Positions 33,381-43,260 of a stretch of 64,000 bases of DNA are shown here, piece after piece. How positions within the stretch are numbered: position 1 is the first letter of the stretch; every line of letters starts with the position of its first letter. This DNA comes from Flavobacterium panacis (GTDB lineage Bacteria > Bacteroidota > Bacteroidia > Flavobacteriales > Flavobacteriaceae), in contig NZ_JANKMS010000012.1 of NCBI RefSeq assembly GCF_024649945.1, positions 1-64,000 of the forward strand. Reading direction: 5' to 3'. The notes below the pieces were generated by a model. The model made no database searches, was not told the DNA's origin, and worked only from the letters and a program-made list of their open reading frames with translations. Both the position numbers and the translations under genes were made by a program.

Positions 33381-33662
33381 ATGGAAACTGCTTTCTTCTT
33401 AGCGATGGGTTGGTGTGGGACAAAATATCCGGGCTGGTGGCGTAAATTTTTAAAGAAACCACCATTTCCTGAACCAGAACCATGGTGGGTTATTTCAACA
33501 ATTGGATTAGGTTTAATTGCCGGACTGGCAGGTGGAACTGTTTTTAGTGTGGTAATTCGAGAAAGTCAATTCTTTTCGGGGCAGGCTGCAATTGCTTCTG
33601 GATTATTTGCTTTTGGAACGGCTAATATAGTTACTGGAATTGCTTCAGCTTTTAAAGATTAA
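33381..33662 (+). CDS. small membrane protein of unknown function
   Basis: A 93-residue protein with two likely membrane spans: VISTIGLGLIAGLAGGTVFS (residues 38-57) and AAIASGLFAFGTANIVTGIA (residues 69-88). The N-terminal part is unusual, with FFLAMGWCGTKYPGWWRKFL and a proline-rich KKPPFPEPEPWW stretch. I do not recognise the family. It is a lone gene between the receptor and purL; the region upstream can fold into stable hairpins. Confidence 0.65.
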   Translation: METAFFLAMGWCGTKYPGWWRKFLKKPPFPEPEPWWVISTIGLGLIAGLAGGTVFSVVIRESQFFSGQAAIASGLFAFGTANIVTGIASAFKD

Positions 33663-33709
33663 GGATAAAAATATCTCGACCATTTGGGGATAGTGTTGAG
33701 GTATTTCCC

Positions 33710-33752
33710 TGCCACGAATGAACGTAAATTTAGTTTGTGTGATTCGTGGCAA
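33710..33752. repeat. GCCACGAAT / ATTCGTGGC palindrome
   Basis: CTGCCACGAAT and GATTCGTGGCAAAAA are inverted around a loop of about 20 bases; a member of the dispersed family, here between convergent genes. Confidence 0.65.
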
Positions 33753-33757
33753 AAAAA

Positions 33758-33784
33758 AAGCGCTCGATAAATTCGAGCGCTTCA
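33758..33784. terminator. bidirectional terminator
   Basis: AAGCGCTCGA (33758-33767) pairs perfectly with TCGAGCGCTT (33773-33782), with A and T runs on both sides, between the convergent small membrane gene and purL. Confidence 0.85.
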
Positions 33785-33802
33785 TTATTAAAAATATATT
33801 TC

Positions 33803-36800
33803 TTAGTTTTTGTCAATCCATTTTCTTGCATTGACAAAAGCTTCGTGCCAAGGCGTAACCTCGTCATTTCTATCTTTTGCATAATGTGCCCAGTTCCATT
33901 GGAAAGTCGAACGCTCAATGTGAGGCATCATAACCAAATGTCTTCCAGTTTTGTCACACATCATTGCGGTGTTGTAATCAGAACCGTTAGGGTTTGCTGG
34001 ATATCCTTCGTAAGCATATTTAGAAACAATGTTGTATTGGTCTTCAGCATAAGGCAATTTGAATTTACCTTCTCCGTGAGAAACCCAAACTCCTAAAGTA
34101 CTTCCTGCTAAAGTCGATAACATTACAGAATTGTTTTCCTGAACTGTTACAGATGTAAAGATACTTTCGTGTTTCTGGCTTTCGTTATGGTGCATTTTTC
34201 CGTGAATTTCGTGCTCTGGATTAATCACTTCTAATTCCATAAACAATTGGCATCCGTTACAGATTCCAACAGATAAAGTATCTTCTCTTTTGAAGAAATT
34301 ATCTAAAGCTGTTTTTGCTTTTTCGTTGTATAAGAAAGCTCCAGCCCAACCTTTAGCAGAACCTAAAACGTCAGAGTTAGAGAATCCACCAACAGCTCCG
34401 ATGAACTGAATATCTTCTAGAGTTTCACGTCCAGAAATTAAATCGGTCATGTGAACGTCTTTTACGTCAAATCCAGCCAAGTACATTGCGTTTGCCATTT
34501 CACGCTCAGAATTACTTCCTTTTTCACGAATAATCGCTGCTTTTGGTCTTGGTTTAGAGTTGTCGATTTCTGGTTTCTTTCCTGTAAAGTGTGCAGGGAA
34601 AGTATAATTTAGAACCTGATTTTTATAGTTTTCGAAACGTGCTTTTGCAGTTCCGTTTTTAGATTGTTTTTGGTCTAATAAATAAGAAGTTTCAAACCAA
34701 ACATCTCTGTAAGTTGGAATGTCTAATTTATAAGTTCCAAATTCCAAACTTGCAGTTTCTTGAACAGAACCTAATTTGAAGAATTCGATGTTGTTAGAGT
34801 TTAATTTAGCTTCAACAGCTGAATCAGATTTAGCTTGGAATACGATTCCGATGTTTTCTGCGAAAAGGATTTTCAATAAGTCTTTTTCCGCGAAAGCGCT
34901 GAAATTAATTTTAGCTCCAAGATTTACATCAGCAAAACACATTTCTAATAAAGTCGTGATTAAACCACCGCTTCCGATATCGTGACCCGCTAAAATTTGG
35001 CTTTCGCCGATTAATTCCTGAACTGTATTAAATGCATTTTTGAAGAAAGCCGAATCTTTAATAGTTGAAGTTTCGTTTCCGATTGTATTTCTGATTTGTG
35101 CGAAAGAAGAACCTCCTAATTTGAAATCATCTTGAGACAAATTGATATAATAAATTGATTCACCGTTTTTCTGTAAAACAGGTTCAACTACTTTTCTAAT
35201 ATCTGTACAGTTTCCAGCTGCAGAAATAATAACCGTTCCCGGCGCAATTACTTCATCATTTGGATATTTTTGTTTCATTGAAAGTGAATCTTTTCCTGTT
35301 GGAATATTGATTCCTAATTCAATTGCAAATTCTGAACAACCTTCAACAGCTGCGTACAAACGAGCGTCTTCACCTTCGTTTTTACAAGCCCACATCCAGT
35401 TTGCAGATAATGAAACTCCTTTTAACTGATCTTTAATTGGAGCCCAGATAATGTTTGATAACGATTCTGCAATCGCATTTCTAGATCCCGCAACTGGATC
35501 AATCAAAGCAGCAATAGGAGCGTGCCCGATAGAAGTTGCAATTCCTTCTTTTCCTAAATAATCCAAAGCCATTACGCCCACATTGTTCAAAGGCAATTGT
35601 AACGGACCTGCATTTTGCTGTTTTGCCACTCTTCCTCCAACACAACGGTCAACTTTATTTGTCAACCAGTCTTTTGAAGCAACAGCCTCTAAACGTAAAA
35701 CGTCTTTTAAGTAGCTTTCAAAATCTCCTGCATTGTAAGCAACATCAGCATATTTTCTGTCTACTTTTTTATCTGTCATGATCGTTTTTGGAGAACTTCC
35801 AAAGAAATCTTCCAAAGCATAATCCATTGGTTTAGAACCGTTAGATTTTGATTCGAAAGTAAAACGGTGATCTCCCGTTACATCTCCAACTTCGTACATT
35901 GGCGAACGCTCTCTGTCAGCAATTCTTTGTAATGTATCGATATCTTTTTGACCAATAACCAATCCCATTCTTTCTTGAGATTCGTTACCAATAATTTCTT
36001 TTGCAGAAAGAGTAGGGTCTCCAACAGGCAATTTGTCTAAATCGATCAAACCTCCAGTTTCTTCAACCAATTCAGAAAGACAGTTTAAGTGTCCGCCCGC
36101 ACCGTGATCGTGAATCGAAACAATTGGATTATTGTCGCTTTCTACTAATCCACGGATTGCATTTGCAGCACGTTTTTGCATTTCTGGATTTGAACGCTGA
36201 ATCGCATTCAACTCAATTCCTGAACCGAAAGCTCCTGTATCTGCAGAAGAAACCGCAGCACCACCCATTCCGATTCTATAATTTTCTCCACCAAGAATAA
36301 CGATTTTATCACCTTCTTGTGGTTTGTTTTTGATAGCTTGATTTAATTTTCCGTAACCAATTCCACCCGCTTGCATGATTACTTTATCGTAACCAATTTT
36401 TCTGTTTTCTTCTTCGTGTTCGAAAGTTAAAACAGAACCTGTAATAAGCGGCTGTCCAAATTTATTTCCGAAATCAGAAGCTCCGTTTGAAGCTTTGATC
36501 AATATATCCATTGGAGTTTGGTACAACCATTTTCTTTCTTCCACTGCATTTTCCCATTTTCTGTCGTTGTTCAAACGAGAATACGATGTCATATAAACAG
36601 CAGTTCCAGCCAATGGTAAAGAACCTTGGCCACCTGCAAGACGGTCACGGATTTCTCCTCCAGATCCTGTTGCAGCTCCGTTGAAAGGCTCGACAGTTGT
36701 TGGGAAATTGTGTGTTTCGGCTTTTAAAGATAAAACCGAATCAAATTCTTTTATTTCGTAAAAATCAGGTTTATCAGCCGATTTTGGTGCAAATTGCTGC

Positions 36801-37456
36801 ACTTTTGGTCCTTTTACAAAAGCAACGTTGTCTTTGTAAGCAGAAACAATATCGTTAGGATTTTCCTGAGATGTTTTTTTGATTAATTTAAAAAGAGAAG
36901 TTTCTTTTTCTTCGCCATCGATAACAAATGTTCCGTTGAAAATTTTGTGACGGCAGTGCTCTGAATTCGCTTGAGAAAAAGCAAAAATCTCAGAGTCAGT
37001 TAATTTTCTTCCAAGTTTAGTCGAAAGATTGTTTAAGTATTCAACTTCTTCTTCGCTTAAAGCTAAACCTTCAACTTTGTTGTAAGTCGCAATATCATCA
37101 ATCTCCAAAATTGGTTCTGGCTGAATGTTGATAGTGAAGATTTCTTGATCTAATTCGTTGAATTTTTGAGAAAGCATCGGATCAAAATCATTGAAATCTT
37201 CCGTTGCAGGATGAAATTCTTCGATTCTGATAATACCTGAAATACCCATATTTTGAGTAATTTCTACAGCATTTGTACTCCAAGGTGTAATCATTGTAGC
37301 GCGCGGGCCAACAAAGAATCCTGCTAATGCAGATTTTTCGATTTTACTCGCGTCGGCAAAAAGCCAGTTTAATTTTGAAATGTCTTGAGCTGAAATTTCG
37401 TTTTGCGTTTGTACGGCAAAAACAGTTTTGCTTTGGTTTTCAAAGAAATGGATCAT
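33803..37456 (-). CDS. purL: phosphoribosylformylglycinamidine synthase
   Basis: A 1217-residue large-type FGAM synthase (PurL with fused glutaminase), which converts FGAR, ATP and glutamine to FGAM in purine synthesis. The N-terminal FGAR-binding part has DSEIFAFSQANSEHCRHKIF near residue 155; the ATPase domains show LKAETHNFPTTVEPFNGAAT near residue 240 and DHGAGGHLNCLSELVEE. The C-terminal class I glutaminase shows VGICNGCQLFMELE with the nucleophile Cys and a late MPHIERSTFQWNW with the catalytic His and Glu. I chose the ATG at 37456; a longer frame reaches 37576, but a consensus promoter at 37483-37514 lies between them and decides for 37456. Confidence 0.96.
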   Translation of the reverse strand: MIHFFENQSKTVFAVQTQNEISAQDISKLNWLFADASKIEKSALAGFFVGPRATMITPWSTNAVEITQNMGISGIIRIEEFHPATEDFNDFDPMLSQKFNELDQEIFTINIQPEPILEIDDIATYNKVEGLALSEEEVEYLNNLSTKLGRKLTDSEIFAFSQANSEHCRHKIFNGTFVIDGEEKETSLFKLIKKTSQENPNDIVSAYKDNVAFVKGPKVQQFAPKSADKPDFYEIKEFDSVLSLKAETHNFPTTVEPFNGAATGSGGEIRDRLAGGQGSLPLAGTAVYMTSYSRLNNDRKWENAVEERKWLYQTPMDILIKASNGASDFGNKFGQPLITGSVLTFEHEEENRKIGYDKVIMQAGGIGYGKLNQAIKNKPQEGDKIVILGGENYRIGMGGAAVSSADTGAFGSGIELNAIQRSNPEMQKRAANAIRGLVESDNNPIVSIHDHGAGGHLNCLSELVEETGGLIDLDKLPVGDPTLSAKEIIGNESQERMGLVIGQKDIDTLQRIADRERSPMYEVGDVTGDHRFTFESKSNGSKPMDYALEDFFGSSPKTIMTDKKVDRKYADVAYNAGDFESYLKDVLRLEAVASKDWLTNKVDRCVGGRVAKQQNAGPLQLPLNNVGVMALDYLGKEGIATSIGHAPIAALIDPVAGSRNAIAESLSNIIWAPIKDQLKGVSLSANWMWACKNEGEDARLYAAVEGCSEFAIELGINIPTGKDSLSMKQKYPNDEVIAPGTVIISAAGNCTDIRKVVEPVLQKNGESIYYINLSQDDFKLGGSSFAQIRNTIGNETSTIKDSAFFKNAFNTVQELIGESQILAGHDIGSGGLITTLLEMCFADVNLGAKINFSAFAEKDLLKILFAENIGIVFQAKSDSAVEAKLNSNNIEFFKLGSVQETASLEFGTYKLDIPTYRDVWFETSYLLDQKQSKNGTAKARFENYKNQVLNYTFPAHFTGKKPEIDNSKPRPKAAIIREKGSNSEREMANAMYLAGFDVKDVHMTDLISGRETLEDIQFIGAVGGFSNSDVLGSAKGWAGAFLYNEKAKTALDNFFKREDTLSVGICNGCQLFMELEVINPEHEIHGKMHHNESQKHESIFTSVTVQENNSVMLSTLAGSTLGVWVSHGEGKFKLPYAEDQYNIVSKYAYEGYPANPNGSDYNTAMMCDKTGRHLVMMPHIERSTFQWNWAHYAKDRNDEVTPWHEAFVNARKWIDKN

Positions 37457-37482
37457 TTGTGTAGTTTGTTGTTTTGAAGGTG

Positions 37483-37514
37483 CAAATTTAGTGTAAATAA
37501 ATAGTAAGCGCAAA
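37483..37514 (-). promoter_or_regulatory. predicted promoter of purL
   Basis: On the minus strand, TTTG (37514-37511), 20 bases and TAAATTTG (37490-37483) match the Bacteroidota consensus. The transcript would start about 20 bases before the purL ATG at 37456. Confidence 0.7.
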
Positions 37515-37796
37515 TTTGAAAACGATCTCTTTTCAAAAAAAATGAAATTGCTTTTTTCTTGCATTTTTTCTACCAAAAAGACGCAAAATCAATAAGTTTC
37601 GGGCTTTTTGAAAATTTAAAGATTTAATAAAATTTCTTTTTTGATAAGCACTGTTATATTAAACTTTTAGAAAGGAAAAAATTAAAACTGAAACTTTATT
37701 TTTGAGTATTTGTTTGAAAAGTAATTTGCAAATTTTACGAAAACTTAGAAAAGAATAAACTAGAATATTTCTAGAAAATGACCCTATTGAGACAAA

Positions 37797-37820
37797 AAAA
37801 GCGGCAATTTTGCCGCTTTT
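37797..37820 (-). terminator. terminator after the endonuclease gene
   Basis: AAAAGCGGCAA pairs perfectly with TTGCCGCTTTT around a 2-base loop centre, 21 bp downstream of the minus-strand stop at 37842. Confidence 0.85.
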
Positions 37821-37841
37821 GTAGTAAAGAAAATCTAGTTT

Positions 37842-39689
37842 CTAGTTAACTATGATCTTTTTATTGCTCGTTTTTGAACCTTGAATGATACGAACGATAT
37901 ATATTCCTTTAGGAATATTGTTTACTGTGATCGAAGAAGAATCGTTGTTTTCTTTGGTGAATATTTTTTGCCCTAAAATGGATAGAATTTCAATATTTGA
38001 TGTTTCTTCGGAACCATTTAATTGAATTGTAAAATTCCCATTTGAAGGATTTGGATAAATAGAAAATGTAGTGGAATCAAAATCTCCTGTTCCTAAATTG
38101 GCTAACGTGTGACTTCCTAATCCATCGCATTTGTCTTTTGCATACACATCCCATTCTCCGGCTTTGTCGAAAGTAGTGTTTGGTGAAGAAACGGTAGGTT
38201 TTCTTCTTAAAGTTTCATCGATAGAAAAATTGGCTGTATTTCCTAATGTTCCAATAATATCAATTAAAACATCGTTTTTGAATAATCCGATCGGATCGTT
38301 TCCATTAAATTGAAGTTCAGCTGCACCGCTTGATAAATTTGCATTTGCTGGCGGAAAACAAGTTGCAGTTCCTTGACTGTAAGCAATAACATAGGATGCT
38401 CCCTGAGCTAAAGTTCCAGTAAGTGCTAGTCCTGCTGTTGATGTCCACGGACCAGCTCCATTTACTTGTTTTTTGATGGTGTATTGTGTTAAGTCGACAG
38501 TGTTTCCTGTGAAGTTTGAAACTTCTAAATATTTATTATTACCAGAACCTTCAATATATTCTGAAAATAAAATTTCATTCGCAATTGTTCCACCTCCTGT
38601 AGATTCAGTGGTGCTTCCATTAACAGTAGTACTTGCAGTTGATAAATTGTTTGAAGTATCTTTGGCTACTACATAAAAAGAATAAGTTGTTGATGCAGTT
38701 AAGCCAGTGACAGTAGCGGTTGTTCCTGTTTCATTTTGTTTGAAAATTCCGTTTACATAAATAGCATATCCAGAAATTCCAACATTATCTGTCGAGGCAG
38801 ACCAGCTCAAACTAATTGTATTTGAAGTGCTTGCTGTAACAGTTAAATTTAAAGGAGTGGTTGGAGGAGTAGTGTCATCTGCTTCAGTTGTCCAGATTGC
38901 TTCTACATATTCTGGATGATCAATAAACGGGTTTCTATTATTTTGACGGGCGTATATGGCATTGTTTCGGGCAATTTCCCTAGCATTTACGGGATCTTGT
39001 TTGTGCCAAGCAATAAGCATACTTAAAAATGCAGGTGTAAAAACTTTGTTCGCTGTTCCGTTAAACATTGGGTAAGGATATCCAGCAATGGTATTTTCAT
39101 AACGCGTTGCAAAGTAAAAATACATTCGGGCAATATCACCTTTAAATTCGTCGATTGGTTCAAAAACAGTTCCTGAATATCCAGAAATTGAACTTGATCC
39201 TAATCTGCTTCCGTTTAGTGAAGTATAAGTTGCTGTACCAACATTTCCATGAGGATAATTAGATCGCATTCCGTTTACTTTTCCGTCGGTTGGCGTGATG
39301 AAATGAGCATCAGCGACCATTGGCGATTTTTCATCAAAAACAGACTGAGGAATAATGTGTTCTCTATTGTAACAATCACCTTCAGCTGCATAATTACCAC
39401 ATCTCTGCGTAGTAGCAATACTATAAGTATACGGATCCGTTCCAGATGGATTTTCAGAATACATATCTAAAACGGATCCATCATTTTCGTAAAAATTATC
39501 AATATCCGAAGTCGCATAGGTAGTGTATAAACCTGCGTATCCATTATCAGTATGTCCTTTTATGATATTGTATAATTGTGTTTTTAAAGTGTAGCCAGTG
39601 CCAGTTGCAGTATCATAATATCCTGTTGGTATTTGCGCAAAAGCAGAAGTAAGAGCGAAAAAAAGTAAAAAAAAGTAGTTTTTTTTCAT
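37842..39689 (-). CDS. secreted endonuclease I with FN3, lamin-tail and type IX sorting domains
   Basis: A 615-residue modular extracellular nuclease. A signal peptide (MKKNYFFLLFFALTSAFAQ) precedes an endonuclease I domain (residues about 20-265) with the beta-beta-alpha-metal motif CYNREHIIPQSVFDE and DAHFITPTDGKVNGMRSNYP. A fibronectin type III domain follows (about 270-360, PLNLTVTASTSNTISLSWSA), then a lamin-tail domain (about 370-520, NEILFSEYIEGSGNNKYLEV). The C-terminus (FSIYPNPSNGNFTIQLNGSE to KKIIVN) is a type A sorting signal of the type IX system. It probably degrades external DNA for nutrients. The start at 39689 is chosen for the signal peptide; a longer frame begins at 39761. 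Confidence 0.92.
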   Translation of the reverse strand: MKKNYFFLLFFALTSAFAQIPTGYYDTATGTGYTLKTQLYNIIKGHTDNGYAGLYTTYATSDIDNFYENDGSVLDMYSENPSGTDPYTYSIATTQRCGNYAAEGDCYNREHIIPQSVFDEKSPMVADAHFITPTDGKVNGMRSNYPHGNVGTATYTSLNGSRLGSSSISGYSGTVFEPIDEFKGDIARMYFYFATRYENTIAGYPYPMFNGTANKVFTPAFLSMLIAWHKQDPVNAREIARNNAIYARQNNRNPFIDHPEYVEAIWTTEADDTTPPTTPLNLTVTASTSNTISLSWSASTDNVGISGYAIYVNGIFKQNETGTTATVTGLTASTTYSFYVVAKDTSNNLSTASTTVNGSTTESTGGGTIANEILFSEYIEGSGNNKYLEVSNFTGNTVDLTQYTIKKQVNGAGPWTSTAGLALTGTLAQGASYVIAYSQGTATCFPPANANLSSGAAELQFNGNDPIGLFKNDVLIDIIGTLGNTANFSIDETLRRKPTVSSPNTTFDKAGEWDVYAKDKCDGLGSHTLANLGTGDFDSTTFSIYPNPSNGNFTIQLNGSEETSNIEILSILGQKIFTKENNDSSSITVNNIPKGIYIVRIIQGSKTSNKKIIVN

Positions 39690-39867
39690 AAATAGATAAG
39701 TTGAGATTGGGGAAATCTTAAATTGTAATAATGTTTTATGTAGAAATTTAATTCTGAACAAGATTACAGTTTTAATGAAAAAAACATGTTAAGCCATGAT
39801 TATTTTTTGACTTTTAATGCCAAACGAATCCTGTTATGAAAGACATTTATCTCAACTTATAGCTCAT

Positions 39868-41379
39868 CTATTTCGGAAAGTCCTGACTCTGATAAGCTCC
39901 CAAATCGGGAGGAGAAGTTCTGGAAATTCCTAAAATATCTGTCGTAATGATATAGGACTGATTTCCTTTCGCGAAAGCGGAGGAAGTTTTATCAATATTG
40001 AATTTATTTTGAGAAGCATTATAATACTTCGGATTTTCATTCAAAATAATGTTTGTGTAATGTTCTGTGTCGGTTTTGAATTGATAATCAGGATTTGTTG
40101 TAGAACTGCTGAATTTTAAAAGACAATTATTTAATTGATAAACAAAGGGAGCAGCTGTATTTTTGATTAAGTTAAATTCATTTGTAGCCGAACCGTAAAG
40201 GATACAATTGTTAAAAGTTGCCTGAGTCAACGCATTTGTTTCTGGAGCTGCTCCAGCTAGCGAATTGCTTAAACTTACAGCAAATTGGGATGGACCTGAC
40301 CAGTTATTATTAAAAGTACAATGGGTAAACTTATAATTTCCACCATAAACGACAGCTAAACTAGCAAGTCCTGCATAATTAATGACAAGATTTTCTCCAA
40401 TGATTTGAGTGTTTTGTGCTAGAATTCCGTTTTCCACACAATTGTAAATTTGTGAGTTTTTAATTTGAACGGTATTTAAAGGACTTCTAAAATCTAAGCC
40501 AGTAACGGCATTTTTTAAGGTAAGATGATTAATGGAATGATTGGTACTTCCTTTTTCAAAAATCACCGATTTCCATTGCCCAGGAATATCAGAATAAAGC
40601 GATTCTAAACGATCACCTTCGAAAATTACTTCATTTTCTAATTTTTCATTTGTTGAAGCAGTTCCATTAATTTGAAGCGAAGCATTTTTTCCAACATATA
40701 AACCGGAATTAGCATGAAAATGGATTCGTGCACCAGCTTCAAAAGTTATCGTTTTATTTTCGGGAACTCCTGCATATCCATAAATGACGTATGGTTTTTG
40801 TTTGGTAAAAAGAAGTTCATTTCCGTTTGTTGGATCATTTTCGCTTAAGTAAAAACCATCCACATCTTTGCCGTCTATTTTTATTTTTTCTTTTGAACCA
40901 TCAGCATTTTGATTTGGATAGAAGAAAATGGCATCCTGAATTAAAGTAACCAAAGCGACTTCTTGAAGATTGGCACCGCTGTCAAACTGGATTTCATCAG
41001 TATACAAAAAATCAGTTGGATTGGCATCTGTAATATCAGCAGTAGTTTCAATAAAAATATACAAGCTGTCTTTTGCTAAAAGCGTAACATCTTTAAAGAT
41101 TTTTCCATCTGTTCCGCTCATTCCGTCAACAGTCATACGGTATTTTGAACTTAAGCCTTTTTTGAATTGTACAACAGGAATCGAAATGTCATTTTTACTT
41201 TGATTATAGACTTTCAATTGATAAGTGCTTGATCCAATATTTTTAAAAACGGTATCTAAATAAACAGTGTCTCTGGAGAACTTCAAATTTCCAGTACTAG
41301 CAACGGTATCAAAGTCAGTTCGACAAGAACTGAAAGTTATAAGTATTGCAAGAATGAAAAGAGTAAAATATTGACGCAT
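39868..41379 (-). CDS. lipoprotein with predicted right-handed beta-helix
   Basis: A 503-residue lipoprotein with signal MRQYFTLFILAILITFSSC and Cys at about residue 19. Residues 30-140 look like an immunoglobulin-like beta domain (STYQLKVYNQSKNDISIPVV). From about residue 210 the chain has the short repeating strands of a parallel beta-helix (ITFEAGARIHFHANSGLYVG, VQIKNSQIYNCVENGILAQN, NYKFTHCTFNNNWSGPSQFA), as in Flavobacterium 'right-handed parallel beta-helix repeat' proteins. No catalytic residues could be assigned. It is likely on the outer membrane surface, perhaps binding polysaccharide. Confidence 0.78.
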   Translation of the reverse strand: MRQYFTLFILAILITFSSCRTDFDTVASTGNLKFSRDTVYLDTVFKNIGSSTYQLKVYNQSKNDISIPVVQFKKGLSSKYRMTVDGMSGTDGKIFKDVTLLAKDSLYIFIETTADITDANPTDFLYTDEIQFDSGANLQEVALVTLIQDAIFFYPNQNADGSKEKIKIDGKDVDGFYLSENDPTNGNELLFTKQKPYVIYGYAGVPENKTITFEAGARIHFHANSGLYVGKNASLQINGTASTNEKLENEVIFEGDRLESLYSDIPGQWKSVIFEKGSTNHSINHLTLKNAVTGLDFRSPLNTVQIKNSQIYNCVENGILAQNTQIIGENLVINYAGLASLAVVYGGNYKFTHCTFNNNWSGPSQFAVSLSNSLAGAAPETNALTQATFNNCILYGSATNEFNLIKNTAAPFVYQLNNCLLKFSSSTTNPDYQFKTDTEHYTNIILNENPKYYNASQNKFNIDKTSSAFAKGNQSYIITTDILGISRTSPPDLGAYQSQDFPK

Positions 41380-41387
41380 TTATATAG

Positions 41388-41513
41388 TTTTTTTGCCACA
41401 GATTAAGGGCTTTTTTGCCACGAATTACACGAATTCTCCGAATTTAAATTAGTGCAAATTGGTGTAATTCGTGGCAAACAAAAATTAATCTGTGTAATCT
41501 GTGGCCAAAAAAA
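41388..41513. repeat. nested double palindrome of the GCCAC family
   Basis: Outer arms TTTTTTTGCCACAGATTA and TAATCTGTGGCCAAAAAAA; inner arms TTTGCCACGAATTACAC and GTGTAATTCGTGGCAAA. This is a complete two-layer example, located between divergent genes. Confidence 0.8.
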
Positions 41514-41651
41514 TGCCAAAGATTGATTCTGATTGTTTTTGTAAAAATAACAAAAAACCTACAGCTTTGAAGTTGAATTTTAAATTTTAGAATCGGATTT
41601 TAGATTTATGTCTTATCTTTCTTTAATTTTACGATTTTAAAGTTTATTTTA

Positions 41652-42083
41652 ATGAATCATACAAAAGAGCAGATTTTGGCGCGCTGTAATGAGTTTTCTA
41701 AAAACACATTAATGGAAACGCTGAAAATTGAATATATCGACGCCGGAGAAGATTTTTTAACTGCAAAAATGCCTGTAAATCCAAGTGTTCACCAACCAAT
41801 GGGATTGCTTCATGGAGGCGCTTCTGTTGCTTTGGCAGAAAGCGTTGGGAGTGCCGCTTCTTTCTTTTTTATCAATCCGAAAGAGCAGGAGGTAAGAGGC
41901 ATCGAAATTTCGGCAAATCATCTAAAAAGTATTCGTGAAGGTTATGTTTTCGGAACCGCCAGAATTATTCACAAAGGAAGAAGTCTTCATCTTTGGGAAA
42001 TTAAAATTATCGATGAAGAAGGAAATCTGGTTTCGCTTTGCAAACTGACGAATATTGTTTTGGATAGAAAGAAAAGTGAGTAA
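41652..42083 (+). CDS. menI: hotdog thioesterase, probable DHNA-CoA hydrolase
   Basis: A 143-residue PaaI/YdiI-type hotdog thioesterase. The family signature HQPMGLLHGGASVALAESVG near residue 48 contains the substrate-binding HGG turn and the catalytic Glu; VRGIEISANHLKSIREGYVF follows. The length is normal for the family. YdiI/MenI releases CoA from 1,4-dihydroxy-2-naphthoyl-CoA in menaquinone synthesis. The isochorismate synthase gene starts 3 bp after its stop, which strongly supports that role over a general PaaI role. It has no signal peptide. Confidence 0.82.
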   Translation: MNHTKEQILARCNEFSKNTLMETLKIEYIDAGEDFLTAKMPVNPSVHQPMGLLHGGASVALAESVGSAASFFFINPKEQEVRGIEISANHLKSIREGYVFGTARIIHKGRSLHLWEIKIIDEEGNLVSLCKLTNIVLDRKKSE

Positions 42084-42086
42084 ATT

Positions 42087-43151
42087 ATGAATCCATTTTT
42101 CTTAAAAATTAAAAATCATAAAGAACAAAATTTACCTTTTGTACTTTATTCAAAACCCAACACAACAAATCTTGTCGGGATTTTACAACAAAATAATATT
42201 TTACATACTGTTTCTGATTACAGTGAAAAAGGATTTGTTTTTGCCTCTTTTGATGAAAAACAACTAGTTCTGATTCCTGAAAATGAATCAGAAATTATTA
42301 CGACTGAAAAAGAAGCAACTTCATTCGAACCAATCGAAATTGATGATTTGAGTTTTGATCCTGAAGCGAAATTTCAATATGAATATTTAGTTGCTCAAGG
42401 AATTCAAGCCATAAAAAATGAAGAATTCAAAAAAGTCGTTTTATCGCGAAGCGAAGAAGTGCCTTTGTCTGAATTTGATTTTGTTGAAACTTTTCAGCAT
42501 TTGGTTCAGTTATATTCTGCGACTTTCTGTTATTGTTTCTTTCATCCAAAAATTGGACTTTGGATGGGAGCAACTCCTGAAAAGTTGTTAAAAGCAAATG
42601 GAAATGCTTTTGAAACCATGGCTTTGGCAGGAACACAAAAAGATAATCAGGAAACTGAAATTGTTTGGCAACAAAAAGAAAAAGACGAACAGCAATTTGT
42701 AACTGATTTTATCGTAAAAAGACTTCGAGAATTTACCGCTTCGGTTGTAGTTTCTGAACCTTACAGTTTAAAAGCGGGATCGATCTGGCATATTAAAACG
42801 GATATTGCTGGAGTTCTAAAGGAGAATTCAACTTTAGAAGAAGTTATCGATACTTTACACCCAACACCAGCCGTTTGCGGACTTCCAAAAAAGAAATCAA
42901 AAGTATTTATTTTAGAAAATGAAAATTACGAAAGGACTTTCTATACGGGTTTTCTGGGGGAATTAAACAGCACTTTTACAGAAACTAATACGAGTTCTGA
43001 TTTATTCGTAAATTTACGATGCATGCAGATTCAGGAAGACAAAGCGATTTTGTACATGGGCTGCGGTATCACAAAAGAAAGTATTCCTGAGAAAGAATGG
43101 GAAGAAAGCGTCAACAAGTCGATGACGATGAAAAGAGTTTTAAGAAAATAG
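42087..43151 (+). CDS. menF: isochorismate synthase
   Basis: A 354-residue chorismate-binding enzyme of the MenF/EntC group that turns chorismate into isochorismate for menaquinone. Visible blocks: KNEEFKKVVLSRSEEVPLSE near residue 115, IGLWMGATPEKLLKANGNAF near residue 155, ETMALAGTQKDN, and the active-site DTLHPTPAVCGLPK near residue 255, with ERTFYTGFLGE after it and LYMGCGIT near the end. The N-terminal 90 residues are shorter than in E. coli MenF, as usual in Flavobacteriia. It sits 3 bp from the thioesterase gene, so they form one operon. Confidence 0.9.
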   Translation: MNPFFLKIKNHKEQNLPFVLYSKPNTTNLVGILQQNNILHTVSDYSEKGFVFASFDEKQLVLIPENESEIITTEKEATSFEPIEIDDLSFDPEAKFQYEYLVAQGIQAIKNEEFKKVVLSRSEEVPLSEFDFVETFQHLVQLYSATFCYCFFHPKIGLWMGATPEKLLKANGNAFETMALAGTQKDNQETEIVWQQKEKDEQQFVTDFIVKRLREFTASVVVSEPYSLKAGSIWHIKTDIAGVLKENSTLEEVIDTLHPTPAVCGLPKKKSKVFILENENYERTFYTGFLGELNSTFTETNTSSDLFVNLRCMQIQEDKAILYMGCGITKESIPEKEWEESVNKSMTMKRVLRK

Positions 43152-43260
43152 AATAAAGAAAATAGAATAAAGAAATCGACAAAAGATCAATTTGATTTTT
43201 TCAGTATTGTTATTGAAATTGATTTTTGAAATTGATTTTTGAAATTGATATTTAAAAAAT

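Noticed and set aside
37457..37576. N-terminal extension of PurL
   Set aside because: The extra 40 residues are not PurL-like and the predicted promoter lies inside them.
23791..39976. Palindrome TTTCGCGAAA at 23791 and 39967, with a near copy at 34887
   Set aside because: Two exact copies in 64 kb, one of them inside a coding region, are too few to argue for a chromosomal signal without a genome-wide count.
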